A DNA stretch of 64,000 bases, taken from positions 10,519,840-10,583,839 of the forward strand of contig JABAKD010000023.1 in the NCBI GenBank assembly GCA_012845835.1, written 5' to 3'. This stretch comes from Undaria pinnatifida. Lineage: Eukaryota; Sar; Phaeophyceae; Laminariales; Alariaceae. A program made the translations under genes and the position numbers. Of the stretch, positions 1 to 12,429 are shown one piece after another. Under the pieces are notes generated by a model. It was not told the origin of the DNA. It ran no database searches and saw nothing but the letters and a program-made list of their open reading frames with translations. Within the stretch, counting starts at the first letter, position 1; every line of letters begins with the position of its first letter.

Positions 1-40
1 TAATTTTTGTGCGCGCCACTCGGGACAGGCGTTTAGGTGC

Positions 41-430
41 TTGGAGATGTCGGGCGTGAGCAAGTTCTGCAAGGCGGAACTGGCTACCCTGGCGAAGACT
101 TGCGTTGAAGTGGTGCCACAAGCTGGCCTTGAGGGGAGCGAACTTGCCTTCCGGCACCCGGTGATGGCTGCTCCTGCGCCTCATCAAGCGGACACGTCGC
201 CGCCACCGGAAACAGTATGGCAGGGTTGGGAAGCGCTTCGGGACAACCTGCCAGAACTAAGCGACAATATCATCATCGAGTGGCTCAGAAATAGAGGCTC
301 ACTCAAAGGATCGACAGGTCGTGTACTCTACCGGGGACTTCAACGAGTACTGGATCTTGGGGCGCTAAGCGGACTCGTGGGTGTGCCGTGCGGAGTGGGC
401 GGCGGCGTCCTGCACTTACGATTTTTGTGA
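41..430 (+). other. Exon-like ORF, probable N-terminal part of the SWIM protein
   Basis: A 129-codon open frame. Residues about 60-105 (GWEALRDNLPELSDNIIIEW and following) resemble the short stretch that precedes the SWIM finger in proteins of the YqaJ/exonuclease-associated type: a GW motif, a Pro-Leu-Ser step and an aromatic helix. The frame ends in TTTTTGTGAGT, which reads well as a splice donor near 427. The SWIM-bearing frame starts 570 bp downstream on the same strand, so the two may be exons of one gene. The link is inference. No acceptor was fixed, and 430-995 holds no other convincing coding sequence on either strand. Confidence 0.35.
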
Positions 431-995
431 GTTACCTGGTATGACCGGTAGGATAGTTTACACCTAAAAATCGTTGTCAGTCCATTTAATGCTTTGTACT
501 AGGGCGAGTTGAATGCATGTTTCCTAAATACTGCTGCCTCCATCCCGGTTGGTGTACCGCCGTTGGTGAGATCTGCGCGTCGTCCCAACGTTGCCATCGG
601 TACACCGTTCGTCCGCCTGTGCCTACGTTCGCGTGCTGCTATCAGTGTACGTCTCTTGGTTGTATCGCATGTACAACCGGGACATTGATTCCGACCGCAA
701 CTTCCGCGTGGAGCTTCGTTACGAGACGCCCGACTACATTTTTTAGGGTAGCCATTACTGTCGATGTTTTGAATAGCGTACGTAAAAGTCATTGGGATGG
801 TTGGTAACATCCATCGCATGTCGTGCCCCATAACTACTTGTACGAAAATTAAACGGGCGTTTTTTAAAAGATAAGAATTTCCCGCTTACACTAAACATAT
901 CGTACCGACTTCGTCTATGCGTGTGAGATGGCTACAAGGCAGCTGAACAGCAGATGATCTTATAGCGATGGGATTAACAACGGAGCATTTATTAT

Positions 996-1709
996 GTGAC
1001 CGTCCTGGTGTGCCTTGATTGCGGTGTGTGTGTCCCTGCTGCACAACCACAGGGCGAGTACGAAGTCGCCGCCGCGCTGGAAGTGGAGAAGGTGGATGAA
1101 ATCGACAACACCAACAACGTCGACGACTCGGAGGGAGGCGTTGAGGTCGATACATGCCGCTACGTAACCACGAAAGTTATCCGGGCTTCTTGCACATGCC
1201 AGGCGGGGGCCGGGGGGGGTTGCCATCACGTGTGTCAGCTACTTCAACTGACGCGCCTACTGCAGCTGACAGAGGTTGAGCTCGATTTTTGGAATCCTAA
1301 ATCACCAACGAGTGTGGCGTGCCAGTGGGTTCATAAAAACTGTGGGGGAGGCCGCAGCAAGGAAAAAAACATACTGCACTGTTTGCCGATGGACAAAATT
1401 GCTACGACTTTGAGAACACTGAGGGATCCGAAGGCCCACCAGTTCCAGGGGTTTGAGGCGGTAAAAACGCGGGGAGTAGTGGCCTTGAATCGGGCTGATG
1501 GCTACAGCGCGCATCCAGACTTCGGCGCGTGGGCCGAAGCGAAGAGTCTCTTCGACAAGGGCGGACATCACAACCAATTAGAACAAGCCAGGCTTTCGAA
1601 GTTCGTCGACGGGCAGAGGAGGAAAATTGAGCGTTGTAATGGACTAGGCGAACCGGAGATTCTTTTTTCTGAAGCGTGCATTGACGTTTTGCCGCCTAAA
1701 GTTATTTGA
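996..1709 (+). CDS. SWIM zinc-finger protein fragment
   Basis: A 237-codon frame with an acidic N-terminal stretch (about residues 21-52) followed by a SWIM-type zinc finger. The ligands are C66-x-C68-x7-C76-x-H78 in SCTCQAGAGGGCHHVCQLL. The Ala-Gly-rich spacing and the later W-containing segment (TSVACQW, residues ~105-111) match SWIM domains linked to YqaJ-type nucleases and some transposon proteins. SWIM domains bind DNA or protein. No nuclease or transposase domain is visible downstream, so this is a partial gene, a pseudogene or an exon set whose remainder lies outside the window. The ATG at 996 is only the first in frame; a splice acceptor just upstream is equally possible. Confidence 0.5.
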   Translation: MTVLVCLDCGVCVPAAQPQGEYEVAAALEVEKVDEIDNTNNVDDSEGGVEVDTCRYVTTKVIRASCTCQAGAGGGCHHVCQLLQLTRLLQLTEVELDFWNPKSPTSVACQWVHKNCGGGRSKEKNILHCLPMDKIATTLRTLRDPKAHQFQGFEAVKTRGVVALNRADGYSAHPDFGAWAEAKSLFDKGGHHNQLEQARLSKFVDGQRRKIERCNGLGEPEILFSEACIDVLPPKVI

Positions 1710-3167
1710 TGTGAGCCACTCGTCGTGGGTGGGTCTTGCGCAAACACCCTTAAAGGTGTCGCCAGTCTTCATAACCAAATATGGGGTGTAAACATGAAAT
1801 ATCACATGATTTATCGGCCCATTGTGGGTTATAATTAGGAAGGCAACCCGCGTTACAGCAGGATTTTTCTGACCGTGCAATCAATGATGGTACCCAGCAT
1901 AACGTAACCACGCCAATAATGTGTTTGCTTCTGAAGTAATCCACCGGTACGGCAACTTATTTCGCGGGAGTTTACAGGTTGATTTCAGCGACCTCGCGTC
2001 TTTCCGTGGACGTGCGCATTCGGTCGGTTGGTCGGGAGGTTGCATTCGGTTTGTCTCTGCCCTGCGTTTGGCATCTGGGTTTATATTCCTGTAGTGGACG
2101 TGTGGACAATGGGCCGTAGCTTCCGCATGTGGGTGAATGTTATTTCCGTGCTTTGTTCGTCCATCCCCCCCCCCCCCCCCCCCCGCCCCCCCCCATCCCA
2201 AACCCCATCCCAAACCCCATGTTCAAGAACCATGTTCAACAAAGGAGGTTGCCTCCCCGTGTACTTCAACGTTTCTTTTTCGTGCAGAGCTGCTGATGGT
2301 CTATCGACTGAAGTTTAATTAGTTGAAGTGATCGAAACACACCTGTGGTCCGAAGACATCTATTTAATCTTGTCTTCGCTCTGCGGTTGGTTCGTCAACC
2401 GGGGTTATACTAGTTACGATTGCGACAGCGAAACAGCAGGCCGACGCGTGCAAGGGTGTGGTTTGCATTTAGTTCCAGCAGAGCAATATGTTAACGTTAT
2501 CAACAGTTGCGAACAGGTAAACATTATTATCTTATTGGTCAAGGTAAATATAACTCGACCGCTATACACTTCAATAAAGCAGGGTGTTGCGGCGAAATAC
2601 GCAAGCTATAAACCCCCCAAACCAGCTCGAAATTTATGTATAAAACATGGAAAAACACGATGCACGAACAAGTTTGTTCGGGGATGCTTTTCCGCGTCTA
2701 GTGTAAAACACGAAAGTGTGATCTCCACATAAAATATCAATCAACTAAATTTTCAGCAATACATCGTAAGCACTGCGAACCTGTGTTCTTCAGAGCCCTG
2801 CCGTCTTCCGTCGTTAGACCTAGCTCATGCCGTCAGTACCCAATCGGAATGATTGCTTATCGAGGGTTAATGAGGCGAACGATTATACATATATATATAA
2901 AAAAATTAGGCGCCTCGTGACCTACGCATAGGAATGATACATTTGGTGGCAGCTTGATCGCTCGAAGCACGGAGGGTGTGGACAGGACGGCATATATTTT
3001 CAAGTATACGCCCCGCCCCTGTAGTAAATCACATTACGCATCCATATGCATCAATCTCCAATAGGATTATTAATTAGCTTCATAAGTGGCGAGGCGGAAA
3101 CACAGCGTAAATTCAATGACATTCGACCGTGCACGACGTCAATTAGGTCGGGACAGCAGTTGCACAT
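1710..3167. other. No recognisable gene; poly-C tract
   Basis: AT-rich sequence with short unrelated open frames. A run of C interrupted by one G lies at about 2166-2194, followed by two copies of ATCCCAAACCCC. Replication slippage or assembly error is likely there. Nothing else could be supported. Confidence 0.5.
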
Positions 3168-5662
3168 TCACCCTTCTCTGTCCGGGGTCGCGAACGGTGC
3201 ATGCAGCAAGTTCACGAGGGCCCCGCAAACCGCGTAGCAAGGATCAATCAGATCAAACTGCTGCGAGTCGAACTTGCTACCAAGGATGCGCCACTCCTTC
3301 ATTGCCCCAATCGCTCGTTCTACGTGAATGCGGAGGTTAGCGACGTCCCTGGTAAAGTTGGCATCCTCTCTGTTGTACTGGTCCTCGCCTCTGCGCTTGC
3401 TGGGGGGTGCGACGTAGTGGATTTTCACCTGCATCAACAACGGTGCAATAGTGTTGAACCCTCGGTCTGCCATTACGTGCATGCCGTTGTCAGATAGACC
3501 CTGCTCAACCAACCTGTCGATGATCCCAGACTCTTTCACCAGTTCAGCATCGGTCACTCGCCCGCCGAACGCTTTAGATATAAAGCAGATAGCACCCCCT
3601 GACGTAATGCCAATCAACACTTTACAGGTTGCCTTCCCCTTATAATTTGAATACGTTTCCCACGCGGCGTCCGTCTGCCACACTTTGTCTACAGGGGTCT
3701 CGGTGGCATCGAGCACTATGGCCACCTTCGACAGGCCCCTGTCTCTGAAGTTTTGAGGGGCATATTGCTCCACTTCGCTTCCCGTTGGTAAACGCACCAA
3801 ACGTCGTAAGAAACCACGCAAGAAATTCAGCCACGTAGCGAAAGCCCTCCCCCCAGTAGACTCGCTTACGCCGAAAAGTGCAGACGTGACCCGTAACGAC
3901 GTAGCCGTGCGCAACAAAAAAAGCGTGAAAAATAGGCCGTTCAACCCACACAAAAGCGTCTTCTGTTTTTTTGGCCTAGTCCCATCGGGCTTTGCACCCC
4001 CCACCCTCGTCTGGGCACCGCTGTAAAATACGAGGTTGTCCGCGACTCCTCTGGCATTGATGTACCCGAATAAATCCTAAGGCCGCAAAAAACGACAATG
4101 GTAGGTGCAATAGAGAAAGGGGGGGGGGGTTCGAGTCGCGAGAAATAAGTATACGTCCTGAAATAGAATTCTCCTGATTAGTGTCGGCGATGCCCACTCT
4201 ACTTTATGGAGGATACACAACTTTTAACAGGCATGAACAAACATGAGGCCATGACGGAATTGGTCCATACCCCGCCGTGTGGGTAAGTTGAACAAGTGTT
4301 CAACAAATAGAATTACGATGTTAATAATTTTGTACAGGGGTTACATTCACGACAACAAGCTATACATAACCTTGGGGACCGCGACCCAGAGATATATCTC
4401 GACTTCAAATTCCGTGCGCAATTTGTCCCCCAAGCATCCGTAAGGTGGTACGGATAACGACATCGAACAACAAGCGCAGAACAGACAGACGACAGACTAA
4501 ATGGAAGACAAGAGCGTGGAGCAACACAACAAGGGACCAGGTACCTGCTGTTTGCGAGCAAAAACTACAACCCCTACCGTGGGATGACTCATGTCATTAA
4601 TAGTTACCGTCCGAAAATCGGAAAAGAGGAAAAACTACGTAACAGAGAACCTGCTACATACAGAAGTACAGCGGCAGTTGTGATCAATACGATAACGACA
4701 ACCTTATCGTCGTGGCAGAGCGGGGTTCGTAGGGATGACCAATGCCGCTGCTGTTGTTGCGAGTGATGCTGTTTGTACTCCTATTGCTGAGCCGCCGCCG
4801 CTGATGCTCCTGGAGGTGCATTGCCTTTTAGACAAAATCCATTCCAGCGGGACGAGTAGCATGTCATTGGAGCCTGCAGACACAGGAATATAGGCTGCCC
4901 AAATAAAGAAACGCCAGAAAAGCCTGTGTTCAAGTTAACGACAGACATAAATACCCCGGGCGTCTCTTTTTTTAAAATTCGTACATCAGCAGTATAGTAG
5001 CACCTGTACGCGTTCTATCATGCATGAGATAACATGGATTGCACTGATGATAGCTATTCCCACTACCGGTGACTAACAACATCACGTGGTCGACCGTGTG
5101 AGCTCACCTCCAGGCCTGCTGGGCCATTCAGACCACAGACGCTCCTTGCCTCGATGTCGGACAATCTGCCAAGGATATGAAAATCCAGCACACTCCGTGT
5201 TGAAGACTGCGCATCCTCATTGGTCTTAGCGCGTTTGTTCCCCGACAGCAGCTTGACTCTATCCTGCAGATCACGAAGTTTGATGTCGAGCTCACGTCTG
5301 TCACTTTTAGCCTCCATCAATAGAGCAAAAACACGCTTGCTCCCAGCCTCGGCTCTCAATAAGCGTGCAGGCGCATTTTTGGCGGCGAACTCCATCTGTG
5401 CATTACTCTGCGTGGGCTTTGCGTCGCGTGCGGGTCTCACGACAAGACTGGCGCCACTCCCTTCAAGACTGGCGACGATGCTGTCGGCTGTAAAGTGCAC
5501 TATTGAAACCCTGGGATCCTTTGCGGTGCAGGGAGCGGAGCCCCATCCAATTAATGATAGCCATTCCTCGCGATTGTTTAATGGTACTCTCACCGTAGCT
5601 TCTCCACCGATACGTTGACAGAAGACCATCTTACAGATGCAACGGTACTTACTGGCAGCCAT
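3168..5662 (-). CDS. THAP-DDE transposase (Harbinger/IS4EU-like), two exons
   Basis: Proposed exons are 5662-5108 and 4076-3168, giving about 487 residues. Exon 1 starts at ATG 5662 and holds a THAP-like finger: C10-x4-C15, the invariant-type Pro27 and Trp34, then His56-Phe57. The third zinc ligand position has Ser53 instead of Cys. A Leu/Arg-rich coiled coil follows at about 122-138. Exon 1 ends in GGAG/GTGAGC and exon 2 begins after CCTTAG; both junctions are phase 0. Exon 2 carries a helix-turn-helix-like region and a DDE_Tnp_4 core: Asp in VLDATE, Asp in MADRGF and Glu in HVERAI. THAP plus coiled coil plus DDE_Tnp_4 is the known layout of this DNA-transposon group. Terminal inverted repeats were not located. 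The missing Cys suggests loss of DNA binding or a diverged finger. The open frame upstream of a GTG at 4004 supports the longer exon 2. Confidence 0.75.
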
Positions 5663-5740
5663 GTTACGTAGCTGTGTCCTCTGTAGAGACGCCAGTGTTT
5701 TTCTGTGTGGTTGGTGGTGCGCTCCCCGCGAAATTTTCAA

Positions 5741-7640
5741 ATTTGAAAAGGAGAGGGTTTTCCAATCTAGCTGGTGGATGCTTGGTCACAAGCATTATTT
5801 ATTTTTTTGGTCCCACATATCGAGACGTGAGACGTGAGCAGCGCGTGCAGTTTGGTTTGGTCTGCCCAGGACGCAGGAAAGGACCAATTTGCTGCGTCCG
5901 TCGGTGAGCGATTTGAGTGCCACTGCTTCTGAGTTACGGCTCCGCGCGCAACGGCCCAGAAAGGTGCGTACCCCTGATGCTTGCGCTGCTATGTAAACGA
6001 GGCGACTCTCATTTTTTGTCGCCATGCGGTTGACTTCGAAAATCTGTCTAGCTACAAGCTCGTGCTCGTTTTGTAAGAGGACGAGGATCACCAATAACGG
6101 GCCAGGTCCACCGGGCACGCTCGTAAGTCTTCCATGGCCGTCGTCTCTTTCGGTAGGACCGTACCAGCTACATGCCATGCTTTCACGTCTGGCACTGAGT
6201 AGCATTGTCTCCGGGTTCCCGTTCGCTCGTGTTATTCTTGCAGCAGCAGCAGAAAGGTGCGGCAACACCTACCTGCAGACCTCGAACTTTCACTACGCAA
6301 ATAGAGCCCTGGGCTGGTAGGTCTACAGACCTTGCGGTGGCCCAGCGACAGGTATCACGTCGAGAGTCACTGTTGGTCGTTCCACCTTGTCACCCTGGCA
6401 GTGAATAGTGGTAAACCTACCGCACCCGCCGTGTCAGGACATGTCGTGCAGAGTTAACCCCAAAGAAAAAAAAGAATGCAGGATGAGCCGCATATTTGAG
6501 CGTTGCCATACTATATTTAACACATAATTACCTGATTATCACTTCCCCCCCACCCCGCTTTTTTTTTTTCAAAGGGAGTTTGCAAGTCGTCTATTATGGT
6601 TTGGTCTTGCGAACCAGGCTATTCACCATGTTCATAACCGAATCCGATTTGAAAACGCTGCGAAGACCTACTATGCGTGTGGCCACGAGGCTTAGGCGTG
6701 GCGGTAGAGTTGGGTCGTACGTGGTGCGTTAGGCATGGTCACCTACGATTCGCGCGTCTTTTTAGGCAGCAGCGGCGGAGCAGCAATGCTTAATCGGGAT
6801 GCTCGTGCGCAGTCTCGGTTTGCGTGGAGGGAACTGCGCCGGCAGGAGGCTGGATTCGACGACGAAGGAGGAGGGCGACTGGCCGTCGACGGGCGGGGAA
6901 GAGACGGATTGAACTCTCCCTGAACGAGAATTTTGTTTTTCAGATCAGCACCGCAAACTGCGTGGAGCACATTTTTTTTTGGACGGGGGAGAAGGGGAAC
7001 CGACTGGAATTGAGTGTGAACGAGAGCAAGTGCGAAGGAGCTGGCCGAGTGAGCTAAGGCGATGAGGCGGCCACGGAGAACCACAGCAGGAGGACGGCAC
7101 ACGGAGACCCACGACCGGCACGCACATCATCATCATGAGAGCAGCGATCGTCTTTTTTTCAAGGGTTATTTTTACGAGGCAGTAGTACAACATGTTACTT
7201 ACGTCTCTGATTTTTGTAGAGTTTGTAGAAGAGTTGTATACCCTTCACGGGGAACGACCCGCCGCAATTTTCAATTTTCAGGCACGGGCGTCGTAGCTGC
7301 GCTACAACCTGTCAAATAAGTCGGGAAGGAGGGGCGATCATTGATACCTGTACGGTGGTTTTTGGTTCCATTGCTCTTGTTTCACTGCATGCCCGCGGGT
7401 CGTCACTCTGACAGCACTCCAGACAGCAGGCGCGTTCGTCTATACTCACGATTACCGTGCGGTTCGTACGGTGCAGGCAGCCCAACCGCTGTAGTTTGTA
7501 GCCGCGAGTTGGTTAGTTGTGGGGACGGGGGAACTCTACGTATGCTGTAGTTGAGTGGATACCGGCGGCCATGTGAGTTCAGTTGGCACATTCGACCTTT
7601 TCACTTGATTGTGCGCCTTTTTTCGTAACGTGCGTTTTTA
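5741..7640. other. No supported gene
   Basis: Several open frames of 60-160 codons occur on both strands, but none shows a domain, a consistent splice pattern or a protein-like composition. The stretch contains short homopolymers (T runs near 6560 and 6970). It may contain upstream sequence of the transposon gene at 3168-5662. Confidence 0.4.
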
Positions 7641-9131
7641 GGGGAGCGCCTAATCTTAACCCACGGGTTGGAAAAGAGAACCACCACCCGAACATTCAAG
7701 CTGCGCAAACCCGGGAAGACACCCTTACCTGGCCCCTTTGTGGTTCTCGGGAGTCTCGGGAGCCGTGTCATATTTTGAAATTGGATGGAAATTCAAACCT
7801 CGTCTCTCAGAATCCACGCCGACAACAAAGACACACCATCACACCATCACCCTCGCCACGACCACCACCAGAGGACAGACCGATCTCAAGCACATATCCG
7901 GCCTCGCAGAAGAAGACTGCCATCAGCCGAACAGAGGCCCAGACGATAGCAGCAGCAGCCGAAGAGGAAGAAGCGGAAAGGAGAGCAGCAGCACATCAAC
8001 CCCGGGCCATCCCACAGGTACGGTATGATACGCGACACCCAACGGCAGCAACACGCAGCCGTGCAGTGAACACGCAGCGGTGTAGTGAGGTACAAGGAAG
8101 ATGTGTTGTCCTCTGCTGGTCGTGTCTTGTCTCTATCCTCTTTCTTAGTCTCGTGGTGATCGTGTCTGGTTCTCTCTTTGCTTCTCCCTCTTCTTCTCTC
8201 TGTGTTCTGTACATATGTACGTCTGATTCTGGATTGCGAACGTATAGCAAATAAGTATGCTGCTACGTCTCATTCAGGATTGCGAACGTATAGCAATAAA
8301 GTATGCTGCTGCAGTGGTGTATGTCATGCCAAGCACATGCAGCGGCATCATACACGTCATACGCAGTAGATCGGGCGTTGCAGGTGGTGGACTGCTGTAT
8401 CATACCCGTTCTGTCGCTGTTCGCATGTAACATCGCTGTTCGTATGTGACTGCAGTTGTTTAAACGCTTTCCCTTTTGTTTTGTGCTGCGGCGCCGCTGC
8501 CGCTGCCGCTGCCGGTACCACCGCTGTAAAGGTACCACCGGTGTAAAAATGTGGGGCGCGTGGGTACTGTACAAATCTCGTCCGCGCCTGCACGCCAGTA
8601 CCACTGTCAATATGTGGGGCGCGTTACCCGTTACTGCTGAACGTACATATACCGTCCATCCCAACATGCACGTATGATATCATAGGTGACAATAGTTCTT
8701 CAAACGTTTTGCTTTCGTTTTGTGCTTGGTGCTTGATGGCATGGTGTTGTTGCAGGAGTTCAGGCCGGCGGGATCGGGCGCCCCTCCCTCCCTGCAGGAG
8801 CTTCACCTGCTGCACCTGCACCTACGCCTGCGCGGCAGAAACCCCTCCAATGAGCGCCGGCCCAGCACAGCAGGTGAACTAGAAGGCACTTCAAAATGAC
8901 GGGCTGCCGTCGCCCCTGCCGTGTCGACTGTAAACTGACGACCCCATGCCTGTACCAGTACCACTGCCAAGATGTGGGGCGCGTTACTGCGGTACATACT
9001 CCGGCCATCCCAACATGTGCGTATGATATCATAGGTGACAGCAGTTGTTCGAAGTTGCTCCTTTCGTTTTGTGCTTGTTGGCGTGATGCTGTTGCCGGAG
9101 TTCAGGCCGGCGGGATCGGAGCGCCTCTCCC
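7641..9131 (+). repeat. Long inverted repeat, left arm
   Basis: This block is matched in reverse orientation by 25235-26820, starting at the shared GGGGAGCGCCTAATC edge. Long stretches are near-identical by eye. The 3' half is built of subrepeats with a period of about 350 bp; the motif TATGATATCATAGGTGAC recurs at about 8673 and 9023. The block has CAG/CTG-rich coding-like frames in its 5' half, but they are shared by both copies and show no known domain. It behaves as an unclassified interspersed repeat, perhaps non-autonomous. Confidence 0.8.
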
Positions 9132-9383
9132 TGCTCTGCTTGATTCATACGGCAGCTTGCTGTTAATTCTCGTTTGTTTTCGGTCCACATCCTAGTTAAA
9201 CATTAACATGTCTGCTAATACACACCGTACTGCTGGCCCGTACTGCTGGCCCGTACTGCTAGCTCTACTGCTATACTCTGCCAGGCCGTCTCCTCGCAAT
9301 AGTTCGGTTTGCTTCCGTCCACCCAGCATAAAATCGCTTAATTCTCACCCCTCCCCTCCCCACTCCTCGCATTTTGTTATACT

Positions 9384-11428
9384 TTGCAGGCCATACTTGC
9401 GTCATCGTCACAGGCGTCCAGAAACCCGCTCACAGAGAGCAAGGGCATTGTTGCAAGGGTGTTGCCCTTCGTACCGAATGCTCCATTCATCTTCCTCGGT
9501 GGAGTACATACGTTGTGGTACTCGGTGTTTGATTCTGAGTGCAAAAGGACTCGTCGCGTGGACATCATGGCATCGCCCGCCTGTCTCCAATGGGCACTAG
9601 ATAGCGGTCTTGGTACCGGCCCGGATGATCCGAGTCCGTTGTTGGTGGCGGCCAGGGCGGGCACGGTTGACTGCGTGCGGCTAGCAAGAAGCGCTTTTTG
9701 CTTGGGCTGGGGGTCGAAGTGTGCTACCGAGGCTGCACGAGGCGGGAACGTCAACGTCCTGGAGTGGTGGCGCAGCCAGGATATGCCCTTGGCCGAAGCG
9801 TGCTCACTCGACGGGAGGACGGTAGAAGCTGCAGTGGCAAGTGGATGCGTCGACACCGTGGAATGGTGCCTACAGCGCGGGTGTGAAATCGGCGCTGCGG
9901 TTGAGACAGCGGCTCGACTTGGGCGCATCGATATCCTCAAACGTTTCAACGAAGACGACCGGGCCGCCACGATATACACCAGTTGGAGTGGAGGACCGAT
10001 CGCTGCTGCAAACGGCGGGGACGTGGCCACTTTCAAGGGGTTAATGGAGCACATAGAGTTTGGCGATTCGGAGGATGAGATATTATCCGAGGCGCTATCC
10101 GCGGCCGCAGCAGGAGGGCATACGGAACTACTCCGGCACTTGGAAGGACGAAGGGGGAGGAGGGTTGGGGGATGCCACCCTAACAATCGCCACGGATGCA
10201 GCAGCAGCAAGACACCTCAACACCCTTTAATGGGCGATGTCGAATGGTTGTTCTTGGGACGAAAGTACGTGTGAATCGGCCGCGAAGGGTGGGCATGTTG
10301 ATGTCCTGGAGTGGTGCAGGGTGAATGGCTGCCCTTGGGATCCGAACGCGTGCGCAAAGTGGGCTGCGGAAGTGGCCGCCGAGCGTGGTGTCACAGGTAC
10401 GCTGGAATGGTGCACTGCTAACGGCTGCCCTTGGTACGAGGGGGCATGTTCCCTTGCTGCGGAGTTCGGGCAGTTGGGTGTGCTTAAGTGGGCCCGTGAA
10501 AACGGAGCGCCCTGGGGAACGAACACTTGTCCCGAGGCTGCTGGGAGGGGAGACTAGATTCTCCTCCGATGGTGCAGGGAACAAGACTGCCCGTGGGGCC
10601 AGTCGACGTGTTTGAGGGCTGTTGAAGGTGCTTGTTTGGATGTGCTGAAGTGAGCGCGGGCCCACAACTAACTGCCCATGGGATCCGGTGGCTTTCTCCT
10701 GGGCAGCGTCGTACGCGGCGTCTGTTTCGGGGAATTTGGAACTGCTCATTTGGTGCTTATCAAACGGGTGTCCACGGGTGGACCGGCACCCAGATAACCC
10801 GGCGACAACGGCAATCGGTGAGGCTGTGAATGCGTGTCAGTGGTGGTCGGCGGATGGAGCGGGCTTAACGGTCATAGAGTGGATGAAGGCGGACGGCTAC
10901 CTGTGGCAGCCGGACAAGAGTTGGTGCGCCATCGCAGGTATGTCGGGTGACGCACTCCTGCTGCAGTGGTTGAGGGGAAACAGTGTTCCCTGGGATTACA
11001 AGACCGTCCTTAATGCCGCTGAATCAGGCCACATCGACGCGTTGCGGTGGTGCAATTCCCATGGCCACGAAAGGGTGGATATCATTGGTTATGTGGCCGC
11101 CGCCCGAGATGACATCGCCATGCTAACTTGGTGCCCGGACGTCGGCATCGTCTTCAACGAGCACACGCACGCAACACCCCGGGATATCGGTGTTATGGAG
11201 TGGCTGCAGGATAACCGTTGTCCTTTTGATGCCCTCACGCCAGTTTACGCTGGGAGGTATTCAGTATTGGACGTGCTTGAATGGTCCACGAAGAACGGGT
11301 GCCCTTTTGATGCGAGGGTGTGGCTCGAGTGTGAGGATGCAAGGACAAAGGAATACAACCCTGTCTGGCTGTGGTGCGAAAACAATGGCTTCGTAACGGG
11401 TGACCGCGGAGAGAGAGAGACGGTGTAG
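9384..11428 (+). pseudogene. Broken F-box-like/ankyrin-repeat gene
   Basis: Three overlapping frames together read as one protein. A short F-box-like N-terminus (VARVLPFV, then LWYSVFD) is followed by many ~33-residue ankyrin-type repeats of the stramenopile LEWCRVNGCPWD style. A TTTGCAG acceptor at about 9387 suggests an upstream exon. The reading shifts frame in a G-rich run near 10150-10165 and meets a TAA at 10228. It continues in the second frame to a TAG at about 10555, then changes frame again before 10688. The last frame runs to 11428. With two stops and at least two shifts this is probably a pseudogene, although sequencing errors in homopolymers could explain one shift. Such proteins are thought to act as protein-binding scaffolds. 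No neighbour suggests a specific role. Confidence 0.75.
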
Positions 11429-11429
11429 G

Positions 11430-12429
11430 CGCAGGGTGGGTCTGAAATATTGGGGGTTGGTAGAGGGTATGTTGGGTCGTTGAGGCATCATGGTTCGACG
11501 TTGGACGGCGACAAGTCCGCCCTGCGCGGTCGTCTTGATTGACACATGAATGTGGGTATATGGCGGAGGCGTGTGCATGGGTGCGTTTGTGCTATATAGG
11601 CCTTTACACAGTATGGGTACATGTTCATGTTTTCCTGCTGTCTTCTTGTGTTGGGCAGAGCATAGGTGGTTATTGAGGCGTGTTTCGGTCAGATGCGCTT
11701 CCGTATTTGTTTTTGTTTTCTTGGATATGCTCTCAATTGTGCTCTTTGTTATGGGGATGTAAACCGTGATTCTATTATGGAAACCCGAGGATGGTCCTTA
11801 CACCCCCCCCCGTATTTGCGCGCGCCGGAAATTGAAAACCGCAGCACCGCCCCAGGACTGCGACAGCATAATAACGAACTTTTTTCATTGCAGATTATGA
11901 CGTGATTGCTTCGTCTCTCACAATTGAGGATACCTAATTTGTAAAGGTCCCTTACGGTGTCCCATCTGTTTCTCAAGGTTTTTGAGACATTGTTGTTGAA
12001 TTGGGCGGCGTTGTGCGAGTGAAACTCATTTTTTGACAGCCTGTGCTTGAACCATGCAGCCGAATGCCCGCCCAATCAAACAATCGGCCCCAGAAATGGC
12101 CGTTTTTGGCGCCTTTCGCAGGGGGCAAGAAAGTGGCGGAAAGGTGTCGGAATATAGACTTACTTACTAATATCTTTGTGCTGAAAGCGCTCGGTTGGTG
12201 CTTCCTTGGCACCTCGGAGGCCGGACCTTCCAGCTTACTTGCGGAACGGTCCAGCTTTTCTTTGATTTCTTGCTCCGCCCGATCTGTTTTTGTTTCAAAT
12301 ATATGTCGATGTTTTTATGGGGATCACTTTATTTTTCCGATGATTTTCTTCGGTTTCTTGCCCCACCTGATCTATTTTTGTTGCAAATATATATCGATTT
12401 TTTTAATGGGGATAACTTTTTTTCTCCGA
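11430..12429. other. No gene; short direct repeats
   Basis: AT-rich sequence. A block containing AAATATATGTCGATG and TTTTATGGGGATCAC occurs at about 12295-12345 and again, diverged, at about 12382-12425. It also precedes some of the tRNA-like units that follow. No coding signal was seen. Confidence 0.45.

Noticed and set aside
2166-2194. Proline-rich protein from the poly-C tract
   Set aside because: Open frames there exist only because a homopolymer lacks stops.
7583-8254. 223-codon plus frame as a host protein
   Set aside because: It lies within a repeat present in inverted copy at 25.2-26.8 kb and changes frame between copies. No domain is present.
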